Source of the DNA: CAIYOL01 sp964494805
GTDB lineage: Bacteria > Planctomycetota > Phycisphaerae > Sedimentisphaerales > Anaerobacaceae
Reading direction: 5' to 3'
Assembly (NCBI GenBank): GCA_964494805.1
Contig: CAZBST010000017.1
Coordinates: forward strand, 1-38,709
DNA: 38,709 nucleotides
Shown here: positions 31,841 through 38,709 of the stretch, in pieces
Position numbering within the stretch: position 1 is the first letter of the stretch
Layout: every line of letters starts with the position of its first letter
Notes under the pieces: generated by a model
Databases searched by the model: none
What the model saw: the letters and a program-made list of their open reading frames with translations, nothing else
What the model was told of the DNA's origin: nothing
Position numbers and translations under genes: made by a program

Positions 31841-32854
31841 CTATCGAATTATCTCATTTGCGCTGCTCAACAAACCTTCAGGCACCGTCAGCCCCAGTTC
31901 TTGAGCCGCTTTGTAATTGAACTGGAAAAAACTCTCGGCTGAAACAACCGGGATGCTTCCGGCCGGTGTACCTTTGAGGATTTTGTCAGCCAGGGTCGCG
32001 GACTGTTTGCCCATACTGACGGTATTAACATTCACACCAAAAATAGACCCATAGTCTCCCGCTGACATTAAGGCACCGCCAATAGGCACCTTGTGTTCAG
32101 CTGCAAACTTACCCATTACTGCAAAGGCATCAGACGTTACGGCAAGAGGCTCAGCTATAAACAGTATAGCATCCATGCCGATATCAGCTGATTTAGCCCT
32201 CGCATCCAACTCGGCCTTAAGTTCAGCCGCATTGTCGGCGGGAAATTCCACTAAAGTTACACCTGAGGACGCGGCCACCGGGCGCAATACCTTTAACTGG
32301 CTGGCTACAATAGGGTAACCTCGCTGATAGGGTATCCACATTCGTTTGGCCTGCGGCACCAACTCGAGCATAATCTCGAATCGTTTGACCGCGAGGTCTG
32401 GGCCGGGGTAGCGAACACCAGTGATATTGCCTCCGGGTTGGCGTATATTTTCAACCAGGCCGGTGTCTTCTATGTTGGCAAAGGTAAAAAGCACCGGGAT
32501 GTTTGTTCCTTGGGTGGCGGCCTTAGCGGCCATTGATACCTCAGTGGGAAACGTGAAAATCAGGTCAACTTTATCTTTCACAAATTGCTTGAGAATTTGC
32601 TCTTCTTTGGCAGGTTCAAAGTTCGTTCTATGTATGTCATAGACGATGTTTTTTCCCTCGATGTAGCCCAACTCAGTCATTTTGGCCTTGAAGCTATCTG
32701 GTATATCAGCAATATAATCCAGGCCGCACAGAATACCCACGCGATATACCTTTTGTGTTTTTTTACCACAGCCGCTCAAAAGTGTACAAATCGCAACTGA
32801 CAAAGTTAGAAACAGTATTTGCCGTCCGAAACTAATTTGCTTACTTAGATTCAT
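31841..32854 (-). CDS. ABC_sub_bind-type lipoprotein, copy 5
   Basis: This 337-aa lipoprotein has signal peptide MNLSKQISFGRQILFLTLSV and lipobox LSGC with Cys29. It contains VDLIFTFPTEVSMAAKAATQ and TGLVENIRQPGGNITGVRYP, and ends ELGLTVPEGLLSSANEIIR. The start region matches copy 2, and the middle resembles copies 1 and 3 (ALMSAGDYGSIFGVN). The mix suggests recombination between copies. The ATG at 32854 follows AAAAGGTGAT. It is the first of the five to be transcribed and comes 27 bases after the membrane kinase gene. It ends 33 bases before copy 4. Confidence 0.89.
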   Translation of the reverse strand: MNLSKQISFGRQILFLTLSVAICTLLSGCGKKTQKVYRVGILCGLDYIADIPDSFKAKMTELGYIEGKNIVYDIHRTNFEPAKEEQILKQFVKDKVDLIFTFPTEVSMAAKAATQGTNIPVLFTFANIEDTGLVENIRQPGGNITGVRYPGPDLAVKRFEIMLELVPQAKRMWIPYQRGYPIVASQLKVLRPVAASSGVTLVEFPADNAAELKAELDARAKSADIGMDAILFIAEPLAVTSDAFAVMGKFAAEHKVPIGGALMSAGDYGSIFGVNVNTVSMGKQSATLADKILKGTPAGSIPVVSAESFFQFNYKAAQELGLTVPEGLLSSANEIIR

Positions 32855-32881
32855 TTTAATCACCTTTTTTTCAGTAATAAT

Positions 32882-34996
32882 CTAGCGAATTATTTCCCTT
32901 GCTCTGCCCAACGAGCATTCACTAGCTGTTAACCCCAGTTCTTGCTTTGGCACTGTGAAGAAAAATGTGCTGCCCTCACCGACTTTTGACCGTACCCAAA
33001 TTTTACCGCCATACAACTCAACAATCTTCTTTATTATGGTAAGGCCGATGCCGGTGCTTTCCGACTCATCACGCGGTGTCAATGTCTGGAAAAGCTGGAA
33101 GATTTTTTCGAAGTATTTTTCTTCAATGCCTGGGCCATTATCAGCAACATAGAACTCCCAGAAGCCATCTTCTTCAACACATCCAACTTTTATTTGGCCT
33201 TGCGGTTTATCCATATATTTCACAGCGTTGCTCAGCAGATTCTGGAACACCTGCATAATGCGGGTTTGTTCACATTCAATTGTAGGCAATTTGTTTTCGA
33301 TTGTAATGGTGACGTTCTCCGGCGGGGCAATCAGGTCAATAACTTCTGTGACAAGCTCATTCAGATTTACTATAACCTTTTCTTCTTCAATGCGTCCAAT
33401 TCTGGAGTACTGCAGGATGCCGTCAATGAGGTTGTGCATTCGGTCTACGCGGTCTGTAAGCAGGTTTATTTGCTCTTTGCCGTTATTATCGAGCTTATCT
33501 GCGTAATCGGTTGTTATCCATTCCGCAAGGGTCTTGATTCCCCGCAGCGGCGCTTTTAAGTCATGAGAGACTATGTATGCAAAATCTTTTAATTCCTGAT
33601 TAACCTTTTCTACTTCCTGATTAGTGCGTTCCAGCTCTTGTATAAGCTGGGCTTGACGTTGTTCTGTTTGCTTGCGTTCGGTGATGTCTCGCGATACGGC
33701 CAACAAGCGGTTAATACTGCCATCAGTGTCTTTGATTGACGTAATGATAATCTCCCACCATTTTGGCTTGCCTTTAACTGTTTGGAAATACCCATAAAAG
33801 ATACCTGTATCACCTTGCTTGGCCTTTGAAATAGCTTTAAGGCAATTCTCTCTTTCTTCACCTTTCCAAAAATCAACAAATGACATATTCAAATAAGGCG
33901 TTACATCATCGATCTCCAACAGTTTTTGCCCCCCTTCACTCATTGACAATAAATTCCCTTCCAAGTCTAAAACTTTGATACAGTCGTTACTGCTTTCGAT
34001 TACACGTCTGGTAAATTCCTCGCTTTTCCGCAGCGCATCCTCTGCCTTCTCGCGCACAGCAATCTCTTTGCTTAAGATATCGTTACTCTTCTCCAGTTCT
34101 CCCTTTGCTTCTTTCAAATGCTGGTTTGCTGTGGTTAATTCAGCCGTACGTTCTTTCACACGTGCCTCTAATTGATCATGGGCTGACTTCAACGCATTTT
34201 CTCTATTCTGAATATTAACGCGCATTATATTAAAAGATGCAGCAAGATCTGTAAGCTCATCGTTACCTTCAATTGAGATAGGATTTTCCATATTGCCATC
34301 TGCCAAACGTAATGCCTCTGTTCTCAATGCGAGGATACGGCTGGAGAGCGACCGAGATAGGAGAAAAGTGATAATAATACCTCCTATTATTCCTATAGCT
34401 GAAATCAATGAGAATATGCGTCTTTTCATTTCAAGCTCAGCAATTGAGTTAGCATAATCTTGCCGCGTTCTATTTTCTATTTTGGTTGATATCTGTTCCA
34501 AGTATTTAGAGAACATCTGAAATCTTGGGAAAGAGGAATATCTGCTTGTTTTCTTGGCTTCTACCATATCCATTGATTTTGCATACTGCAAACTCTGATC
34601 TAAATCTTTTCGATATAACTCCCAACTGCGCAATAATGAGGTGGTCGTTTTATCTTCTTCTGGAATATATGACAAGACAAAATTGCGAAGGTCTTTCTCA
34701 AATGATTCTGCGAGGGCATGCAAGTTATCAATTCCTCCAGAAATGGTATAGTAATCAGCAATTTCTGAAAGTTCTACTTCTAAAAGTCGAATTTGATTGG
34801 CGCGATAGTGAAGTTGGTTGACCTGTGCTAATGAGCGCACCTGCTTGCTAACTACAGTATGTAGCATGTCAGAAGTATCTTTGACGGTTCTATTTCCGAA
34901 TGTTAAAGTAATACCTATGATGAGATAGAGTGCCCCAAATCCCATTAAAAGCTTATAAAAAAATCTTATTTTGATTTCCTTTTGAGCATCACTCAT
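32882..34996 (-). CDS. Membrane sensor histidine kinase with helical periplasmic domain, HAMP and PAS
   Basis: This 704-aa kinase has TM1 at about 12-33, a helical periplasmic region (about 35-190) resembling four-helix-bundle chemoreceptor sensors, TM2 at about 193-215, HAMP (to about 270), a coiled coil (about 275-325) and a PAS domain (about 330-440, with SSNDCIKVLDLEGNLLSMSE). HisKA has its His in IVSHDLKAPLRG near 477, and HATPase_c has intact N, G1 and G2 boxes. Its ATG overlaps the stop of the family-1 solute-binding protein gene as ATGA, so the two are made together. Helical periplasmic sensors of this kind often bind a periplasmic binding protein, so the SBP is the likely input. Its core is nearly the same as in the other two kinases here. 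Confidence 0.92.
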   Translation of the reverse strand: MSDAQKEIKIRFFYKLLMGFGALYLIIGITLTFGNRTVKDTSDMLHTVVSKQVRSLAQVNQLHYRANQIRLLEVELSEIADYYTISGGIDNLHALAESFEKDLRNFVLSYIPEEDKTTTSLLRSWELYRKDLDQSLQYAKSMDMVEAKKTSRYSSFPRFQMFSKYLEQISTKIENRTRQDYANSIAELEMKRRIFSLISAIGIIGGIIITFLLSRSLSSRILALRTEALRLADGNMENPISIEGNDELTDLAASFNIMRVNIQNRENALKSAHDQLEARVKERTAELTTANQHLKEAKGELEKSNDILSKEIAVREKAEDALRKSEEFTRRVIESSNDCIKVLDLEGNLLSMSEGGQKLLEIDDVTPYLNMSFVDFWKGEERENCLKAISKAKQGDTGIFYGYFQTVKGKPKWWEIIITSIKDTDGSINRLLAVSRDITERKQTEQRQAQLIQELERTNQEVEKVNQELKDFAYIVSHDLKAPLRGIKTLAEWITTDYADKLDNNGKEQINLLTDRVDRMHNLIDGILQYSRIGRIEEEKVIVNLNELVTEVIDLIAPPENVTITIENKLPTIECEQTRIMQVFQNLLSNAVKYMDKPQGQIKVGCVEEDGFWEFYVADNGPGIEEKYFEKIFQLFQTLTPRDESESTGIGLTIIKKIVELYGGKIWVRSKVGEGSTFFFTVPKQELGLTASECSLGRAREIIR

Positions 34997-36534
34997 AAAA
35001 AAATATCTATCCTTGAGATACTGTTACTATTATCAGGAGAAACAGGAAAGGACTCTCGCGGGAAACTCTTTATAAATGCTCGCCAGTAACGAATTTGTTT
35101 TTCCCTTCCATATTTCTCTGTTATTGTTTCCCATTCCTGGGCTGTCTGTTCCATTGCTTCCTTAGCCGTCAATTTCCCCTTCCCTGCTAATAATAAATTT
35201 TTGTTAAGTGCTCGAATATACTCAGCATCTCCTGGTAATCCTGTTCCTGCTGGTGTGGTAATGGGGATCTGTTGTGCCAGAGTGTCGAGGGCTTGCTTAG
35301 TATAAATGGACCATACACGCACATCAGTTAAATGATTCATGCGATATGGGTCAGCTATTCCACTTGTCACCAAAACACTGCGGATAGATACATCCGGGTC
35401 AGAGAACCACATCGCAAACAGAAATGCTAATTCCTTATACTTGCTTGAATTGGCAACTACTAAGTTGTTTCCGTATACAAAGCTGGGCCTTTTGACTAAT
35501 CTGTTGCCAACTATTGCTCCGGGGATAGGGATACACGTAAATTTACCTTTAACTGCTGAGGATTCCAGATTATATACCTTTGCTCCAGCCAAAGTTATGA
35601 TAGATGAAAATCCATTACCATTTTTAAAAAAGGGCATAGTATAATTATAATCGTTATCTTCTTTTAGTACGTCAGGAGGTGAAAACGGTATGGTTGCCAG
35701 ATAGCTTTCCGTAGCAGCAACACCAGCAGAAGAGTTAATAAGAGGATGCATATTTTCATCAAATAAATATTGATTGGGATTTGCCCGGCATACGTATCGT
35801 GGCATCCAGAACATCCACCCTGTTAAGGGGTCTCTCTGTTCACAGGAGCCATAAAATCCGTCTCTGTAATTATGGAAAAATTCTACCAGATTTTGGTATT
35901 CATCCCAGGTTTCCGGCAGGGTAAGGTCACGGTTGTATTTCTTTTTAAATGCTTCCTTATGGAGAGGGTCATCCATAAGATCTTTTCTTAGATATACAAC
36001 CAGTATGTCTCCATCGGCAGGGATGGCCACAACTTTATTATCAAACTCTGTCTGCGCCTTTGGCAATATATATCCATTGACCGGATTGTCATCAAAAACG
36101 AATTTATATTTTTTAACAAAAGGAGTGAGGTCGGCTATGTAATTTTCTGTATATAAATCAGGGTATTCGAGCTGTCGAGCAACCATAATATCTATATCCA
36201 TATTTTTGCTTTCTTTGATGTTCTCCAACAGTGCCCGCTGTGGCATAATTTCAGCATCAATCAATATCCCGGTTCGCTCCTCCCATTCAGTTTTTATTTC
36301 AAAATTGTTTCCCCAAAAATTATTAATATTTCCCTGTTTGACCAAAAGTTTAATAGTGGTACCCTTTGCAATTTCTCCTGTCTCCACAAGTTTCTTAACC
36401 GCAGCTATTGCCTGTTCTGCCTGCTCTCCAGCCAACGATTCAGTGGGATTTATAAAAAGGTGCACAACCATAAGAATCAACAAACATACCATCAAATTCA
36501 AATAATACGGGATTTTTCTTTTTTGTAGATTCAT
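34993..36534 (-). CDS. Family-1 extracellular solute-binding protein
   Basis: This 513-aa SBP_bac_1-type protein resembles sugar-binding proteins of ABC transporters (TEWEERTGILIDAEIMPQRA, then VAIPADGDILVVYLRKDLMD, then TLPETWDEYQNLVEFF). The N-terminal hydrophobic segment LNLMVCLLILMVVHLFI and ESLAG form a signal peptide. There is no lipobox Cys at the cleavage site, so it should be a free periplasmic protein. It is about 80-100 residues longer than the usual member. The ATG at 36534 has AAGAAGG 5 bases upstream. An ATG at 36555 has no such site. The stop overlaps the start of the kinase gene as ATGA. No permease or ATPase gene follows, which suggests it feeds the kinase and not a transporter. 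Its ligand is unknown. Confidence 0.88.
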   Translation of the reverse strand: MNLQKRKIPYYLNLMVCLLILMVVHLFINPTESLAGEQAEQAIAAVKKLVETGEIAKGTTIKLLVKQGNINNFWGNNFEIKTEWEERTGILIDAEIMPQRALLENIKESKNMDIDIMVARQLEYPDLYTENYIADLTPFVKKYKFVFDDNPVNGYILPKAQTEFDNKVVAIPADGDILVVYLRKDLMDDPLHKEAFKKKYNRDLTLPETWDEYQNLVEFFHNYRDGFYGSCEQRDPLTGWMFWMPRYVCRANPNQYLFDENMHPLINSSAGVAATESYLATIPFSPPDVLKEDNDYNYTMPFFKNGNGFSSIITLAGAKVYNLESSAVKGKFTCIPIPGAIVGNRLVKRPSFVYGNNLVVANSSKYKELAFLFAMWFSDPDVSIRSVLVTSGIADPYRMNHLTDVRVWSIYTKQALDTLAQQIPITTPAGTGLPGDAEYIRALNKNLLLAGKGKLTAKEAMEQTAQEWETITEKYGREKQIRYWRAFIKSFPRESFPVSPDNSNSISRIDIFL

Positions 36535-36555
36535 AATAGCCTTCTTATATTGCAT

Positions 36556-36823
36556 ACTGACGATTTATTTAAAGACCGACTTTGTAAAAAATACAAACCC
36601 TACTAATTTAAACTGATATTTAGCCAACACATCATACGCTCCGGTTCCCAGCTCTCCAATTTTCTTGAGAGTGCCCTCTGATGTCACATCGTAGCCACCA
36701 TCACAGAAGCCAGGGGAACCACAAGGCTTCGGTGTCATTAAAAGGTCAAGGGTAACGGTTAAGACGCCCGTCACCCTTGAACCTTATAAACGGTAAAGAT
36801 ACTTCCCCTCAATAGTCTGCTGT
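36556..36823. terminator. Gap with a hairpin, possible terminator
   Basis: On the minus strand, arms AAGGTTCAAGGGT (36785-36773) and ACCCTTGACCTT (36753-36742) pair with one bulge around a 19-nt loop, followed by TTTTAATG. This probably ends or attenuates the transcript of the ABM gene and marks a new transcript for the sensor array. A 57-69 codon frame here (36565-36774) is not convincing. Confidence 0.45.
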
Positions 36824-37603
36824 TTATTTAGCTTTCCATTGGACAGGTTCATATTCTTCTCTAAAGTGCATCAGTTGCCACCCGGTGAGGTCAATCTTAT
36901 CAGTTAGTCCCGGAGCCATATCGAACCACCTTACCAGAGGAGGTGCCTTCATATGCTCATTTTTCCAGATTTTGTAGTCGTACCAATTTTCATAAAACAT
37001 AACTTTTGTTGGATTTGGCGCCATAGTGTTCATATCAAGATTCACATGCATATCATAGTTGATGCAACCCCGCTCCAGATGGGTAAGAGGTATCAGGCTG
37101 AGCATTTCCTTATGGGCTTTATCTACAAATTCGGGTTTGATGAAGAGTTGGGCCATAAGCGAAAGTTGCTTCTCAGGTTCAGGTGCTGTTCCTCGGAAGG
37201 TGGGATTGGTGTTTGATTCATACATTTCCCAAATGGTAAGGTCAATCTTCTCAGTTACCTTTGGAGCCATATCAAACCAGTTCTTAAGATAAGGCATCTT
37301 CATATGGATATCCCAATCCTCTTTGCTCCGCCAGTTTTCGTAAAACAAGTACATCCTGGGGTTTACTTCTAAGGAATTCAAATCAACATTCACATGCATA
37401 TCGTATTGGATGCACCCCGGCTCTTTATGGGTAAGGGGGACCAGTTTGAGGAGTTCCTGCTCGACCTGCTTCTCAAATCCGGGTTTCACATAGACGACAG
37501 CCACAACCGTGAGTTTCTTGTTGTTTCCTGCGAATATAGGGCTGCTGGCTGTTAGGGAGATAACCACACTCAGAATGACCAATAAACTTATTCTTCTTAT
37601 CAT
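36824..37603 (-). CDS. Secreted tandem antibiotic-biosynthesis-monooxygenase (ABM) protein
   Basis: This 259-aa protein has a signal peptide (MIRRISLLVILSVVISLTAS, cleavage near FAG at 24-26) and two ABM-type domains (about 30-125 and 145-245). Each repeat contains LTH..PGC/RGC-I-YDMHVN, FYENW, HMK.P.L..WFDMAP and KIDLT.W. ABM domains are small ferredoxin-like folds. Members are oxygenases acting on aromatic polyketides, or haem-related enzymes, while many have no known reaction. A signal peptide and a fused pair are unusual, since most are cytoplasmic single-domain dimers. The tandem may form the dimer within one chain. The ATG follows AAAGGGGG. The outer-membrane-like gene lies 66 bases upstream on the same strand. 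The activity is not established. Confidence 0.83.
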   Translation of the reverse strand: MIRRISLLVILSVVISLTASSPIFAGNNKKLTVVAVVYVKPGFEKQVEQELLKLVPLTHKEPGCIQYDMHVNVDLNSLEVNPRMYLFYENWRSKEDWDIHMKMPYLKNWFDMAPKVTEKIDLTIWEMYESNTNPTFRGTAPEPEKQLSLMAQLFIKPEFVDKAHKEMLSLIPLTHLERGCINYDMHVNLDMNTMAPNPTKVMFYENWYDYKIWKNEHMKAPPLVRWFDMAPGLTDKIDLTGWQLMHFREEYEPVQWKAK

Positions 37604-37669
37604 ATTAATTTACCCCCTTTACTTCTTTCTTATCAGTTTTTTTGCGTCTCTATTTTCATAATTTATTTT

Positions 37670-38551
37670 TTAGAACCTGTAGGTTGCATTTACACCACAC
37701 CAGAGCTCGTTCTCACTGTCGACAGAATCGTCCATAGAAATTTGATAGTTTACAAATGGTGCAGCTGTCAGCTTGCCGCTTCCTAAGATTGTACTGACGC
37801 CAAAGACAGCATGGGACCACTCGTGGTCGGCAGCAGTGCATCCTGAGCCGCCGTTATATGTTATATCACCGGAAAACCTGAAAGCCTGAGATTTACCAGC
37901 GGCCCAAAAGTCAGGTATATTAAGGTCATACGCCAGGCCGAAAATATGAATGAACCCTTCACTGCCTTTGATATTAGAATGGCTCCTGGTCGGCCAGAGC
38001 CTACCAAAATAATAGTTGGGCAACAGACCGCTATCACCTAACAGCTTTGGCCAGGAAAGGTTCACGCCGACTTCCTGCAGGTCGGACTTTGCTCCACCTA
38101 TTTTCGGCAGGCCATAATAGATGTAGTTGGTAGTGAAGTTGGTGACATAAGGCGTATCTTTCAGGACTGCTCCTGTGTAGAAGACCGAATAGACCGATTG
38201 AACGCACTTTTCCAAACCGCCAGCTAAAGGATAAGCACGTGTATATCTGCCGCTGAAACCTGTATCACCCAGGGTTACGCCAACTGCAGGCAAAACGACC
38301 CCGTGGTCATCATACAGGTCAAAGCCGTGCCACATGTGTTTGCTTTGGACTGTGGTACTTACGTCGACTGAAATCTTGCCCTTGATACCACGTCGGATAT
38401 CCAAAGTGTCGAGACCGTACCACAGGTACTTGATTATGGGCATAGCATTGGCATCAGCTTCCAGTTTGCCTTTTTTAGTTTCCTGAGCATGGCAAATACT
38501 CGCTATACTCAACAAAAGCGCAATATTTAACAGCATTATTTTGGTCTTCAT
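37670..38551 (-). CDS. Outer-membrane beta-barrel-like protein
   Basis: This 293-aa protein has a signal peptide (MKTKIMLLNIALLLSIAS, cleavage near CHA at 20-22). The rest alternates polar and hydrophobic residues as in beta-barrels (FSGRYTRAYPLAGG, NFTTNYIYYGLPKIG, FVNYQISMDD). It ends in NATYRF, an aromatic final residue typical of outer-membrane barrels recognised by the Bam machinery. I do not recognise a specific porin family. The start at ATG 38551 follows AAAGGAG. The frame continues upstream to 38572 with no better site. It follows a kinase gene after 29 bases and precedes the secreted ABM protein. All three lie on the same strand and are probably co-transcribed. Uptake or efflux of a small molecule is possible and unproven. 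Confidence 0.72.
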   Translation of the reverse strand: MKTKIMLLNIALLLSIASICHAQETKKGKLEADANAMPIIKYLWYGLDTLDIRRGIKGKISVDVSTTVQSKHMWHGFDLYDDHGVVLPAVGVTLGDTGFSGRYTRAYPLAGGLEKCVQSVYSVFYTGAVLKDTPYVTNFTTNYIYYGLPKIGGAKSDLQEVGVNLSWPKLLGDSGLLPNYYFGRLWPTRSHSNIKGSEGFIHIFGLAYDLNIPDFWAAGKSQAFRFSGDITYNGGSGCTAADHEWSHAVFGVSTILGSGKLTAAPFVNYQISMDDSVDSENELWCGVNATYRF

Positions 38552-38580
38552 AATTATCTCCTTTAAATTCATTTCGGTGT

Positions 38581-38709
38581 TTAGTTTTTGTGGTGGTTTT
38601 CCGGTGCTTCTACCACCGAAACAGCATCCGGCTGCACGCTCAACTTCGGCAGAATAAAGCAGAAACTGTTACCCCGTTCATCTTTACTCTCAGCCCAAAT
38701 CCAGCCACC
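38581..38709 (-). CDS. Histidine kinase, C-terminal end (cut by the window edge)
   Basis: A frame open from the right edge ends at TAA 38583-38581, giving 42 residues. It reads GGWIWAESKDERGNSFCFIL followed by PKLSV and a divergent tail. This is the last beta-strand pair of an HATPase_c domain (usual form 'GGxIWxESxxGxGSTFxFxLP'). The upstream part lies outside the window. Its core differs from the three other kinases: ESKDERGNSFCFILP against ESKVGEGSTFFFTLP. It is not part of that recent duplication. It lies 29 bases upstream of the outer-membrane gene on the same strand. Confidence 0.8.
   Translation of the reverse strand, partial: GGWIWAESKDERGNSFCFILPKLSVQPDAVSVVEAPENHHKN

Noticed and set aside
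27659..32854. Ordinary ABC importer operon
   Set aside because: Five binding proteins are present, but there is no permease or ATPase gene in this 15-kb run.
36565..36774. 69-codon minus-strand frame
   Set aside because: It begins inside a likely terminator hairpin, has no ribosome binding site, and has no recognised family. It might be a gene remnant.

Overview
The window looks like part of a Planctomycetota chromosome, most likely a Phycisphaerae-type lineage. This is inferred from gene content, not from a marker gene: a PEP-CTERM secreted protein, a FliA/WhiG-like sigma factor beside a flagellar rod gene, a small CxxC/CxxC zinc-ribbon protein, a separate zinc-ribbon 'CxHCGK' protein, and short palindromic repeats scattered between genes. 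Lipoproteins, a beta-barrel-like protein and DapF point to a Gram-negative envelope. No phage, transposase, CRISPR array or rRNA was found.

Positions 1-5100 hold a small membrane protein, a glycogen-synthase-like glycosyltransferase, a zinc-ribbon protein, the queuosine-precursor genes queF (minus) and queC-queE (plus, overlapping), and tRNA-Leu(GAG) with a good promoter. Positions 5180-13400 are regulatory and housekeeping: a sigma-54 activator whose receiver domain has lost its phosphoacceptor Asp, a PEP-CTERM protein, dapF, a FliA-like sigma factor, flgB, a MerR-type regulator with a likely operator in its own promoter, a GAF-GGDEF diguanylate cyclase, and a 36-codon heptad-repeat reading frame. 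Positions 13400-17500 hold a single-chain type IIG restriction-modification enzyme, a hidden 56-aa zinc-ribbon gene and small repeats. Positions 17500-23400 hold accA (minus) and, divergently, a tyrA-purSL-purQ operon in which purL carries two N-terminal PurS-like domains.

Positions 23400-38709 are all on the minus strand and are the most unusual part. In the order of transcription they hold the end of a histidine kinase (cut by the window edge), an outer-membrane-like protein, a secreted tandem-ABM protein, a family-1 solute-binding protein translationally coupled to a membrane kinase, five tandem ABC_sub_bind proteins, a dCache-HAMP-PAS kinase, a soluble V4R-type kinase, and a stand-alone Rcp1-like receiver. 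The three full kinases have nearly the same catalytic core but different sensor regions. No permease or ATPase gene accompanies the six binding proteins. My inference is that this is a multi-input sensory array, with binding proteins presenting ligands to kinases that converge on one receiver, and not a set of transporters.
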